The notes under the pieces are model-generated. The model had not been told where the DNA came from. It did no database searches and worked only from the letters and a program-made list of their open reading frames with translations. The position numbers were made by a program, and so were the translations under genes. Positions 8,648 to 16,921 of a stretch of DNA of 64,000 nt are shown here, piece by piece; within the stretch, counting starts at the first letter, position 1, and every line of letters begins with the position of its first letter. The stretch covers positions 1,798,001-1,862,000 of the forward strand of contig NZ_CP109460.1 of the NCBI RefSeq assembly GCF_036227565.1, written 5' to 3'. The stretch comes from Streptomyces sp. NBC_01454. Its GTDB lineage: Bacteria > Actinomycetota > Actinomycetes > Streptomycetales > Streptomycetaceae.

Positions 8648-9739
8648 TCACCCCACCCCAGGCAATGCCGGCTGGGCGGCGGGGGTGTCGGCCCGGCCCT
8701 TCTCGTAGACCGTCAGGCCCCGTGCCAGATGGAGGGGGACCAGCAGCAGTTCCACGATGAGGGCCTTCCAGGCGTAGACGAGGTTGACGGCCTTGGTCGC
8801 GTAGACGCAGGGGATGTCCAACAGCACACCTGACAGCGGGAGTTTGCGACGGCGGGCGGCGTAGATGAGGGGTGGCGTCGTCAGCAGGAGTTCGGCTCCG
8901 GCCCACCAGGCGAAGGCGAGGGCGGGTGGCTGGTCGGTGGTCGCGGCGAGGACGAACGGGGTCGCCCACCAGAGCGGTGCGGTGAGGATCTCCAGGAGTG
9001 CGAGGAGCACCCAGACCGCCAGCAGAGGTTTGTGGACGATCAGCCGCCCGAGGTGCAGCCGGACGTTCTGACAGAAGCCTGCCATCCAGCGCCAGACCTG
9101 TTTACGCAGGTACGTCAGTTCTTCCGGGTCGGCGGCCAGGGCCACCGCATCGGAAACGTATACCGCACGTCTGCCCGCGATCTGCTGCGACCACGTGTAG
9201 TCCATGTCCTCGACGATGGTTCGTTCGGGGAAGCCACCGAAGGCCATCAGGTCATCGCGCCGGAAGACGGAACAGCAACCCGAGCACACCATGGGGCTGT
9301 TGGCGCGGGCCTGGATGGGGCGGTGCCAATGGAAGCCGAAGAGGTACTCGGTGGAGCGGCCGCGTTCCCAGAGTGTGCGGGTATGGCGGGTGCGGACCGT
9401 GCCTGCCGCGATGGAGACTTCCGGGTCGTCGAAGACGGGCAGGACGGTCTCGATGTAGTCCGGCGCGAGGACGGTGTCCGCGTCGACGGCCAGGACGAGG
9501 TCGGTGGTGCACTGCGGAAGGGCGTAGTTCTGCGCCTTGGCCTTGCTGCCGAGATTGCGTGGCGGACGCAGTACGGTCACGCCGTGTGAGGCCGCCACTT
9601 CGCCGGTCCGGTCGGTGGAAGCGTCGTCCACGACCAGGATCCGGTCAGGTCGGACGGTTTGCCGGGCGAGGGACTCCAGCGTGGCCGGCAGCCCCTCCTC
9701 CTCGTTGTGAGCGGGCACGATGACGGTGATGGTGTGCAA
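8648..9739 (-). CDS. Membrane-anchored family 2 glycosyltransferase
   Basis: This 363-residue processive-type GT2 enzyme transfers sugars from a nucleotide donor at the inner face of the membrane. The N-terminal Rossmann-like half carries ITVIVPAHNEEEGLPATL, LVVDDASTDRTGE, the DxD element VLAVDADTVLAPDY, the catalytic VEDMDYTW and the acceptor/donor motif RKQVWRWM. The C-terminal half has three to four hydrophobic membrane segments. The best start is TTG at 9737-9739, which has GGGGGAG 7 nt upstream. A small membrane ORF overlaps its start. It might build an exopolysaccharide or modify a surface polymer; the product is unknown. The Tn7-like element sits about 200 bp upstream. Confidence 0.85.
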   Translation of the reverse strand: MHTITVIVPAHNEEEGLPATLESLARQTVRPDRILVVDDASTDRTGEVAASHGVTVLRPPRNLGSKAKAQNYALPQCTTDLVLAVDADTVLAPDYIETVLPVFDDPEVSIAAGTVRTRHTRTLWERGRSTEYLFGFHWHRPIQARANSPMVCSGCCSVFRRDDLMAFGGFPERTIVEDMDYTWSQQIAGRRAVYVSDAVALAADPEELTYLRKQVWRWMAGFCQNVRLHLGRLIVHKPLLAVWVLLALLEILTAPLWWATPFVLAATTDQPPALAFAWWAGAELLLTTPPLIYAARRRKLPLSGVLLDIPCVYATKAVNLVYAWKALIVELLLVPLHLARGLTVYEKGRADTPAAQPALPGVG

Positions 9740-9845
9740 CTCGATCTCCCCCTGTCTTGCGGATCGCGCCGGCTACGACCGTGATCAGTCCGATCAGGCC
9801 GTAGACAATGGTGCTGATGCCGATGAACGGCAGTCCTCCGTGCAT
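9645..9845 (-). CDS. Possible small single-pass membrane protein overlapping the GT2 start
   Basis: A 66-codon frame begins MHGGLPFIGISTIVYGLIG and continues as one hydrophobic helix followed by RKTGGD. After about residue 36 it overlaps the GT2 gene in another frame, and the rest is arginine/histidine-rich out-of-frame sequence. The first half looks like a genuine membrane helix, and the overlap would allow translational coupling. No good ribosome site precedes its ATG. It may be a real small partner of the glycosyltransferase or chance. Confidence 0.35.
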   Translation of the reverse strand: MHGGLPFIGISTIVYGLIGLITVVAGAIRKTGGDRVAHHHRHRARSQRGGGAAGHAGVPRPANRPT

Positions 9846-9938
9846 GTCACCGACGGTAGGGAAAGAGGCCGTCGAATGGTTCCGGAGGCTTCCTCCTGTG
9901 GATAACCCGACTGCGGCCGGGTGGAGTTGGCGGACAGC

Positions 9939-9943
9939 GCCGG
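9939..9943. repeat. Left target-site duplication (GCCGG)
   Basis: The five bases GCCGG directly abut the left transposon end TGTGACCG. The identical GCCGG follows the right end at 22502-22506. A 5-bp duplication is the hallmark of Tn7/Tn5053-type transposition. Confidence 0.92.
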
Positions 9944-9970
9944 TGTGACCGGGATTCTTAGTTTGCGGAT
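9944..9970 (+). repeat. Left terminal inverted repeat of the Tn7-like element
   Basis: Positions 9944-9951 read TGTGACCG, and 9959-9970 read TAGTTTGCGGAT. Aligned with the reverse complement of 22475-22501, 21 of 27 positions match, including the outer 8 bp and the AGTTTGCG core. Confidence 0.9.
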
Positions 9971-9990
9971 GGGGTCGCTACATTGCGGAT
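9959..9990 (+). promoter_or_regulatory. Two putative TnsB-binding repeats at the left end
   Basis: TAGTTTGCGGAT (9959-9970) is followed 20 bp later by TACATTGCGGAT (9979-9990). They share the TTGCGGAT core and are the inverse of the ATTCGCAAA sites at the right end. Their role as TnsB sites is inferred from position and repetition, as in Tn7. Confidence 0.75.
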
Positions 9991-10045
9991 CTTGCTCAAG
10001 TAACGCTGTGTTGTGAGGCTGAACAGTGTGCGACGCCGCAGGTAA

Positions 10046-10855
10046 CCGTTCTTTGTCTACTGGATGCAGAAGGTCCGCCGTCGGCACAGGCTGCCGCTCC
10101 ATCCCACCGACGTCGACGTCGTGGTCCGCCAGCAAAACCACCTCCGGCAGGAGTTCCCACAGTGGTTCGATGCCGATGGCCAGCCCCTGTCCGAGCTGAT
10201 GCTGCTCTTCCCCACCCCGCGACTGACTCGCACCAACAAACGCGGGGAACAGCCCTACGACGGCAGTTCCATTACTGGCTGCTAGCCTGGCTTGATCAAT
10301 TCGAGCTGGTCGACGAGCACGACAACGGCTTCGACAAGGCACGCGTCTTCCCGTACACGTTCCGGCACACCTACGCCCAGCTCCGCGCCGACGCCAGCGT
10401 GCCGTTGGACGTGCTGCGATATCTGATGTCGCATCAGGAGCCCTCTACGTCACAGGTCGATTACCGCACGTCCCACCCCGACGCGTGGAGGCCGTGCGCG
10501 CCATCGCCGCCAAGTACCAGTTCGACCTCACCGGCGGCAGCGTGCGCTCTCGCACGGCCCAGGCAGACCTCACCGATCGCATCCGGGCAGGTGTCAGCTC
10601 AGCCCCCGTGCCTGCGAGCCAGTGCCACGAGATGAACAACGTCAGGCGGACGGGGAGCTGCGGGAGCAGCGGGACGCCGCTTTGGCCGCCCGTCAGCACA
10701 CAGAGGCCGACCTGGCCGCCTCCGCAACGTCAACCAGCGCCCTTGATGGTGGAGAATGCTCGATTGCTCGAGGCCGCGGCCCGATACGCACTTACGGAGT
10801 AGCCCAATCTGGACAGTCGGCGAGCACACCGGCTCTCGGACTTGGTGAACTGTAG
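10046..10855 (+). pseudogene. Degraded tyrosine recombinase (integrase) of a mobile element
   Basis: Integrase pieces appear in order across frames. First comes WMQKVRRRHRLPLHPTDVDV from about 10061. After a frame change near 10280, VFPYTFRHTYAQLRADAS and LDVLRYLMSHQEPSTSQ give the C-terminal catalytic box with R-H and part of the final tyrosine region. A further frame continues AVRAIAAKYQFDLTGGSVR and PVPASQCHEMNNVR. The cysteine-rich segment normally following is missing. The N-terminal half of the gene is absent. It cannot make an active recombinase. It lies just inside the left transposon end, so it is either old cargo or the scar of an element once integrated there. Confidence 0.8.
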
Positions 10856-10891
10856 GTGGCTCAGCCGAGACCGCCTGCTGGCTGGTTTCCG

Positions 10892-13711
10892 TCACGCCGC
10901 GAGACCTGAGGGTGGATTATCGGGCGGTGGTGCGTTCCAGGGCTGCGCCACTGATCCATCCGGTTCCCATCCGTAGAGCTGCAGTGGTCCCGCCTCTTCG
11001 GCGCAGCCCTTTTCACGCAATAGGATCACCATCTTCCGCAAGGCTTCGCGGTCGCCAGCGTTGGCAGCACGTATGTACCACTCCTTCGCCTCGTCACTTC
11101 GGCTCGTCCTACTCAATACGTCACCCACCAGCGCCAGGGCGCCAGTGTCGCCATCCAAAGTGCGGGACTTCAGCCAATCAACCGCCTCGTCGCTTCGGTC
11201 TTCCTGAAGAAGCAGCTCCGCCAAGTTCTCCATGGCCCAGCAACGCAGGAAGTAGGCCAGTTCGCCGTTGGCGAGGGCCTTCAGCCATTCAATGGCTTCG
11301 TTCGTCCGCCCCTCCCGTTGCAGCAGCTTCACCCGGTCACTTCTGGCGCGCGAGCTTCCTGCTTCAGCGGAGCGCCGATACCACTCAAGGGCCTTGTCTA
11401 TCCGGCCGTGCTCCTCAAGCAAGATGGCCGCCCACCCCCAGGATTCACCGTGGCGAGTGTCTGCCAGGCCTTCGAGCCACTCGATCGCTTCATCCAGCGC
11501 GATTGCTCCGACCTCCACCAGACCGCGCAGCTGGTTCGTCGCCCATCCAATTACGAGCGCGTTCCCGGCATAAGCGGCGCGCTCATACCAGACCCATGCC
11601 TCCTCCGAATCCTCAATCTTTCCGGTATGGAGCAACTCCATCCCAACCAGCCAGGCGTCTTTCTCGTTTCTATCTGTGCATTCCTTCAGCCAGTCGATAA
11701 TTTCGTCACTTCGACCCTCGTCACGCAGCAAGTCAACCGACACGCCAACGCCCCCATTGCCAGCTCGAGCGGCCCTCATGAAATAGTCGATGGCCTCATC
11801 GGTCCTGCCCTCTTGTTGCAGCAGCGCACCAGCCTGTGCCAGGGCGTCGGGAGCGCCAGCCCGTGCGGCCCGGTCGTAGCCGGCAAGTGCCTCGTCCACC
11901 CGGCCCACTTCTCCAAGGGCGTACAGGTCTCCCTCCTCGGCACGAGCCCTTAGCCACGTGTCTGCCTCGTCGGTCCGGTTGGCCTGTCGCAGTAGCTCGA
12001 TCGCTCGTTTGAACAGTTCAGTGTCACCGGCAGCGGCAGCGTACTTGTACCAGGCGAGCGTTTCTTCGGACCTATCTGCACGATGGAGTAGGTGGACAAC
12101 ATCCTTACAAGCTTGGCGATTTCCAGCTTCGGCAGCTCTGGTGTAAAGGCGAACAGCGATACGCAAGAGCCCACGGTTGTATGCAGCCTCGGCAAGGGGC
12201 ATGCAGTCCGTGGGGGTGGCGTGATCGACCAGTGCCTCCCACAAGCTGGCGGGCGCGCCGGCGGTGCGGCGTAGACGCCGGCCGTGTTGCTCGAGGTAGT
12301 CAGTGAGACGATAACTGTCCTGGAGCGATTGCCTTCTGCTACGGCGGGGGCGAATGCGCGTGAGTGGCCCCCGGGCACCGCGCAAGGGATGGGTGGCGTC
12401 GCCCAAGGTCTGCTCGAACCAGTTCTCCGGCAGTAGCTCCCACTGCTGGTCAGTCAGATAACCTTCCGCCGCATCGGCAAAGAGTTCCTTGGGCAAGGCG
12501 AGACCGTGGCCGAGGCGACGGGCGTCCATGGCAACCGTGATGAGGGCCCGCAGGTCAACTTTCGCGGTGCGGTACCGCTCCAAGAGTGCCGGGGCGCCGG
12601 CGAGGTACTGAGCGATCTGTCCTTCCTCGGCATGATCGGCGGCATAAGCGAGCCGCGGGTCCCCTTCGGCTGCCCACCTCAGAGCGTCCATGTCACATCC
12701 CTCGAAGGCAGCCGGAACAGAGATGTCGTGGCCGGTGAGCAATATGCGGGCCTGGTGGTGCTCATCGGTTTCGCCGGACTGCGGCGGGGTGGTGAGGCCA
12801 CTCCAGTCCTCCGGCCAGATGGTTCCAAGAACAAGAACCGGGGCCCTGTCGACGTCGTTCAGGAGCGTGGACAGCTTCGCAGCAACTCGCTCGCCCAGGT
12901 CGGGCGGACGTAGGTAGTGCTGAGTGTCGTTCAGCCACACGACTGTCCGTGAGCCCACTCGATCCAACTGGTTCAGCGCCGCTTCCGGGCGGGTGGGATC
13001 GTACGGGTGCCACAGCCGCCACCCACCTGGCAGGCTTGGCAGGGACTCCCAGCAGGCCCGTGTCTTGCCCGACGATGACGACCCGACGAGGATCGCGATC
13101 TCACTGTTGCCTTTCGCTGCTTGCTGAACCACGCGGCGGAGTTCGGCGTCGTGGGCTCGTTCGACATACGTGGGCAGCGGATCCAGAGCACCTGCGCCCG
13201 GTGGCAACGCAATGTCGATGGCCGGGTGGACCTCCAGCGCGAAGGCGTCTGTTATCTCCTCCACTGGACGGCCGACTCGAGCAGCCGCGGTCTCGCCTGC
13301 AGCAGCGGTGTCCCTCCGTCGGCCGCTCGTTCGCCGCTCGCTTTGCGCAGCGACTCGCGGAGTCTCGTAGTACGCGATGTCCCGTCGTCGGTAGTCCTTG
13401 TTCTTGCGCCCTGCCATTGCCTGCAGAATCCCGATGAGCGTCTCGAAATTCTTCTTGCTCCTGCTCGTAGGGACACTCTCGCCACACATCCAGTTACTGA
13501 GCGTGGCATCCTTGATGCCGCCATTCATGCGGCGGATGAGTTCAGCCTGGGACGGCTCCCCGGCATCCCGGTACAGGCGCATCAGCTTGGCGTAGAAGTC
13601 CGCCGTTTTCGGACCGTGGTCGTCCCGTGGCTCCCGGCAGTGATCACTCACATCTGTCTCCAGACCGGTTATCCGGTCCTGCTTCCGGACCGGAAACCTG
13701 TCGGAACCCAT
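10892..13711 (-). CDS. HTH / P-loop NTPase / TPR-Sel1-like repeat protein (STAND-like cargo)
   Basis: This 939-residue protein is the main cargo gene of the transposon. Residues about 35-110 resemble an HTH domain (SQAELIRRMNGGIKDATLSN). Near residue 205 there is a Walker A, AILVGSSSSGKTRACWES, and later a Walker B-like RTVVWLNDTQHYL. From about residue 510 to 930 the sequence is a run of helical repeats such as GRTDEAIDYFMRAARAGN, typical of Sel1/TPR superhelices. This order matches STAND-type signal-transduction NTPases, which sense ligands through repeats and are frequent in phage-defence loci. No catalytic effector domain is evident, so an effector may be separate. The ATG at 13711 follows AGGACAGAG. 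A defence role is inferred. Confidence 0.75.
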   Translation of the reverse strand: MGSDRFPVRKQDRITGLETDVSDHCREPRDDHGPKTADFYAKLMRLYRDAGEPSQAELIRRMNGGIKDATLSNWMCGESVPTSRSKKNFETLIGILQAMAGRKNKDYRRRDIAYYETPRVAAQSERRTSGRRRDTAAAGETAAARVGRPVEEITDAFALEVHPAIDIALPPGAGALDPLPTYVERAHDAELRRVVQQAAKGNSEIAILVGSSSSGKTRACWESLPSLPGGWRLWHPYDPTRPEAALNQLDRVGSRTVVWLNDTQHYLRPPDLGERVAAKLSTLLNDVDRAPVLVLGTIWPEDWSGLTTPPQSGETDEHHQARILLTGHDISVPAAFEGCDMDALRWAAEGDPRLAYAADHAEEGQIAQYLAGAPALLERYRTAKVDLRALITVAMDARRLGHGLALPKELFADAAEGYLTDQQWELLPENWFEQTLGDATHPLRGARGPLTRIRPRRSRRQSLQDSYRLTDYLEQHGRRLRRTAGAPASLWEALVDHATPTDCMPLAEAAYNRGLLRIAVRLYTRAAEAGNRQACKDVVHLLHRADRSEETLAWYKYAAAAGDTELFKRAIELLRQANRTDEADTWLRARAEEGDLYALGEVGRVDEALAGYDRAARAGAPDALAQAGALLQQEGRTDEAIDYFMRAARAGNGGVGVSVDLLRDEGRSDEIIDWLKECTDRNEKDAWLVGMELLHTGKIEDSEEAWVWYERAAYAGNALVIGWATNQLRGLVEVGAIALDEAIEWLEGLADTRHGESWGWAAILLEEHGRIDKALEWYRRSAEAGSSRARSDRVKLLQREGRTNEAIEWLKALANGELAYFLRCWAMENLAELLLQEDRSDEAVDWLKSRTLDGDTGALALVGDVLSRTSRSDEAKEWYIRAANAGDREALRKMVILLREKGCAEEAGPLQLYGWEPDGSVAQPWNAPPPDNPPSGLAA

Positions 13712-13842
13712 TTCTCTGTCCTGTGACCAGCGTAGAAAGCCTCACCAACCCCCGCATGATCGACCGGATTGGGGTCCGGAACGCCCTCATGGCCCTCGCG
13801 AGCCGCGACATCAGAAGCGCGGCCTGATGGAGGGAACCCCAG

Positions 13843-13968
13843 ATGAGCAACAACAGCACCCCGCCGCCGAACGCCAACCGCTTCACCCTGGCGGTCATCC
13901 GCGCCGCCGTCTCAGGAGTGGTGCGCGGGTTCATCGACTGGCTGCTCGAGAACTTCATGGACTGGTGA
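13843..13968 (+). CDS. 41-residue small protein divergent from the STAND-like gene
   Basis: A short frame begins ATG at 13843 with GGAGGG (13829-13834) 8 nt upstream and ends TGA at 13966-13968. The product starts MSNNSTPPPNANRFTLAVIR, then has a short hydrophobic stretch AAVSGVVRGF, and ends IDWLLENFMDW. The aromatic, acidic, amphipathic tail looks membrane-active or like a docking peptide. It is transcribed away from the STAND-like gene across a 131-bp shared promoter region. I do not recognise a family. It could be a small effector, an antitoxin-like partner or an unrelated peptide. The excellent ribosome site is the main reason to believe it is translated. Confidence 0.6.
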   Translation: MSNNSTPPPNANRFTLAVIRAAVSGVVRGFIDWLLENFMDW

Positions 13969-14164
13969 CGGGGCGAGCGCCGCGACCGCACCTGGCGCGT
14001 TCGCGGCCACATGCTCGGCCTTGAGGCTACTCACGGTGACGCTACCTGGACTTCCCGGGCCGGACCAGTCAGTCACATGATTGACTCACGTGGAGCCGCA
14101 TGTGACCTGTGGAAGGCGTGCTCACCGGTGCACAGAACTACTAGTGCGGCGAAAAGGCGCAACG

Positions 14165-14467
14165 GTCACCAATAATATCCGATGCCCCGTTCACGTCACC
14201 GATCTCGCCCGGGCCATCCTGGACCTGGCCGCCTCCAATCACACCGCCGTGTGCCACCTCGCAGGATCAGATGCGGTCAGCCGTCATGAGCTCGGGGTTC
14301 TGATAGCCGACCGGGATGCATTGCACACCTCACGGCTGGCCGCCGGCCGTCGCGCCGACACCTGTTCCCCGGGGGCGCTGGACGTCCGCTTGGACAGCAC
14401 CCGGACACAACGCACCTTGCGGACTGCGCTGCGCGGCGCCCGCGACTTCCTCCGCCGCGAGCACTGA
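14165..14467 (+). pseudogene. C-terminal fragment of an RmlD-like sugar-nucleotide reductase
   Basis: About 100 codons resemble the tail of NAD(P)-dependent sugar-nucleotide reductases/epimerases. They read CPVHVTDLARAILDLAAS, then HLAGSDAVSRHELGVLIA, and end RTALRGARDFLRREH. The whole Rossmann N-terminus with the glycine-rich motif and the catalytic YxxxK is missing. Upstream sequence shows no continuation, so this is a truncated relic inside the transposon, probably cut by an earlier insertion or deletion. The IS110 transposase gene ends 115 bp further on. The 13969-14164 stretch before it shows nothing else. Confidence 0.7.
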
Positions 14468-14581
14468 CTCGTATCTCTTCCCACGAAACCACTAGGTCAG
14501 ACGCATGTTCGTCATCGTGCGGGCCAACTCCGACACTCAGCAGAGCCAACTCAAGCACTAAAAGGCTTCCTAATGAAGTTG

Positions 14582-15778
14582 TCAAGCCGCTGTAGCCACT
14601 GGGGGTGCGACCTCGTAGCACCGTCGGTCACGGATCAGGGCCCACAGGACGTTGACGCGGCGGCGGGCGAGGGCGAGCACGGCTTGGACGTGCTTCTTTC
14701 CCTCGGCGCGTTTGCGGTCGTAGAACTTCCGCGAGTTGGGGTCGCAGCGGACGCTGACGAGCGCGGAGGTGTAGAAGACGCGCTGGAGTCTTCGGTGGTA
14801 GGCGACCGGCCGGTGGAGGTTGCCGCTGACCTTGCCCGAGTCGCGAGGCGCGGGCGCAACGCCGGCGAAGGCCGCCAGGGCGTCCGGAGAGTCGAAGTCG
14901 TCCAGGCTGCCGCCGACAGCGGCGAGGAATTCCGCTCCCAGCACGGCACCGATGCCGGGGACGCTCTGGACTATGTCGGCGAGTTCGTGCTCGCGAAACC
15001 GGCCCTCGATGAGCTTGTCCATCTCGGAGATCTGCTCGTTGAGGGTCATCACCTCCCCGGCCAGGGTGTGGACCAGCTTGGCTATGGTCTTCTCCCCGGG
15101 GATGGCGGTGTGCTGCCGCTCTGCTGCCTCAACGGCTGCTTCGGCCAGGGATCTTGCGTTGCGGACGGTGCGGTTGGCCAGCCACTTGGTCAGCCGTGTG
15201 ACCCCGGCGCGGCGGATCGAGGCCGGACTCTGGTACCCCGTCAGCAGCTTGAGCGGGCCGGTGTTGGTCACGTCCAGGGCCCGTTCCAGGGCGGGGAACA
15301 TGCTCAGCAGGGTGCCGCGCAGGCGGTTCACGGTGCGGGTGCGGTCCTCGACCAGGTCGGCGCGGCGTCCGGTCAGCAGCTTCAGCTCGATGGCGGCTTC
15401 GTCGCCGGGGCGGATGGGCCGCAGGTCGCGGCGCATCCTGGCCTGGTCGGCGATCACGTAGGCGTCGCGGGCGTCGGTCTTGCCCTCGCCGCGGTAGCCG
15501 TCGGAGGCCCGGTTCACCAGCCGGCCGGGCATGTACAGGATCTCCTGGCCGTGGTTGACCAGCAGGGCCAGCAGCAGTGCGGGTTCTCCGCCGGTCATGT
15601 CGATGGCCCAGGTGACCTGACGCCCGTCGGCCAGGTCGAGGACGTCACCGAGCAGTTTCAGCAGCTCGGGCTCGTCGTTGGCGACCCGCCGCGACAGCAG
15701 TGTTTTGCCGTCGGTGTCCAAGGCGAGGCCGTGGTGGTGGCCCTTGCCGCTGTCGATCCCCGCCCATATCCGGCTCAT
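14582..15778 (-). CDS. IS110-family transposase
   Basis: This 398-residue protein begins MSRIWAGIDSGKGHHHGLAL, the RuvC-like DEDD N-terminal domain of IS110 transposases, with further acidic residues in WAIDMTGG and GKTDARDAYVIAD. The C-terminal half has the transposase_20 helix-hairpin region VPGIGAVLGAEFLAAVGG and FAGVAPAPRDSG with the serine-type motif. It looks full length. IS110 elements lack terminal inverted repeats, so the borders cannot be set by eye. It lies inside the Tn7-like element, in the opposite direction to tnsABC, between the cargo and the transposition operon. The 15779-16087 gap probably holds the promoter for tnsA; no gene is seen there. Confidence 0.9.
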   Translation of the reverse strand: MSRIWAGIDSGKGHHHGLALDTDGKTLLSRRVANDEPELLKLLGDVLDLADGRQVTWAIDMTGGEPALLLALLVNHGQEILYMPGRLVNRASDGYRGEGKTDARDAYVIADQARMRRDLRPIRPGDEAAIELKLLTGRRADLVEDRTRTVNRLRGTLLSMFPALERALDVTNTGPLKLLTGYQSPASIRRAGVTRLTKWLANRTVRNARSLAEAAVEAAERQHTAIPGEKTIAKLVHTLAGEVMTLNEQISEMDKLIEGRFREHELADIVQSVPGIGAVLGAEFLAAVGGSLDDFDSPDALAAFAGVAPAPRDSGKVSGNLHRPVAYHRRLQRVFYTSALVSVRCDPNSRKFYDRKRAEGKKHVQAVLALARRRVNVLWALIRDRRCYEVAPPVATAA

Positions 15779-16087
15779 CGTGCTCCTGACGTTCGTGTTC
15801 GTACTGTTCGTGCCACGGACGACTTCGCCGGCATTGCTCTACGCAGCGACTTGTTCGCACTTCCTAATCGGCGGCCGAGTCGTCGTGGGGTGCCGGGCGG
15901 CGAAGCCTCGCAAGCCACAAGGTGGCAGCCGCCTGACAGCCACACCCAGCACCCCTGGGCGACCCAACCCTACGAATGGCTCGATCAACCCGATCAAGAA
16001 GGTAGAGCCGCCTGAAGAACTCCGTCACATGCGATCAAGTTCGGAGATCGCACCGGTCCGGGCTACCTCTTCTGCTGGTCTGGGTAC

Positions 16088-16921
16088 GTGAAGGCAGTGA
16101 CGGAGGCGGCGATTCCTTCCGATGTGTGCCAGTTGGAAGGGTTGGTCACGAGTTACGACGAGGACGTAGAGACCCGGAGTCTCCTGCGGCTCGGGGATGA
16201 GTGGCCGCGTCGGTGGAGTACGACGTGGAGGGCGGGTGGCGGCGAGGTCACCTGGCCGGTCCGTGACATGACTTATGTTCCCGTGCTGTCGTCCCAGCCG
16301 ACGCGCGGGTTCACGTGGCGACGCACTCAGCGGCATCACCCGGGGCTGCAGTACATGGTGTCGACCGGCCGGGCCCATGGGTTCGAGTCGATCGAGGAAT
16401 CGCGTCTGCTGGTCGCCCTGGACTTTCTCGGGGCGTCGGAGGTGTTGTCTCAGCCGTTCCGCCTGGACTTCGAGCATGCGGACGGGAAGGGCTGGCATGT
16501 CCCGGACTTTCTGGCCGTGGTCGACGGCGGGATGTGGTTGCTGGATGTCCGTCCGGCGAATCTGATCAAGGTGAGCGATGCGCTGAAATTCGCGGCTGCC
16601 CGGGAGATGGCTACTGTCTGCGGCTGGCGGTATTCGGTAGCCACCGGCTGGCGCCCGCATGTCTTCAGCGTGTTGGACCATCTGTCGTCGCGGCGGCGGC
16701 CGGCAAGGGACCTGCTGGGCATGAGGGATCAGGTGCTGTCCGCGGTCGGCGAACGGGCCGTTCCACTCGGCGAATTGGCGGAGGCGGCCAGCCTGCCGGT
16801 GGTCGCTCGCGCTCACATCGTCCGGCTGCTCTGGCACCGGGAGCTTGGGGTCGATCTGGGTAGACCGCTGCTCGACAGCTCGCTGGTCTGGGCGGCGACC
16901 GGGCCGCGGGGGCGGGTGTGA
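16088..16921 (+). CDS. tnsA: TnsA-like transposon endonuclease
   Basis: This 277-residue protein is a TnsA-family nuclease, which cuts the 5' ends of the transposon so that it is excised rather than copied. The restriction-endonuclease core is visible: FESIEESRLLVALDFLG (acidic residues about 100-104), QPFRLDFEHADG, WHVPDFLAVVDGG (D140) and LLDVRPAN (D153-x-R155). In Tn7 the last motif ends in lysine; arginine here is unusual for Tn7 but may be normal in actinobacterial relatives. The C-terminal 90 residues look helical, like the TnsC-contact region. The GTG start has no clear ribosome site. The stop overlaps the tnsB start by 4 bp. Confidence 0.85.
   Translation: MKAVTEAAIPSDVCQLEGLVTSYDEDVETRSLLRLGDEWPRRWSTTWRAGGGEVTWPVRDMTYVPVLSSQPTRGFTWRRTQRHHPGLQYMVSTGRAHGFESIEESRLLVALDFLGASEVLSQPFRLDFEHADGKGWHVPDFLAVVDGGMWLLDVRPANLIKVSDALKFAAAREMATVCGWRYSVATGWRPHVFSVLDHLSSRRRPARDLLGMRDQVLSAVGERAVPLGELAEAASLPVVARAHIVRLLWHRELGVDLGRPLLDSSLVWAATGPRGRV

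Noticed and set aside
9794..10342. 182-codon minus-strand frame at the transposon left end
   Set aside because: It crosses the transposon boundary and lies opposite the integrase remnant; no ribosome site or domain.
14573..16015. 480-codon plus-strand frame opposite the IS110 transposase
   Set aside because: Antisense shadow of a clear transposase; repetitive Gly/Val/Asp composition with no motif.
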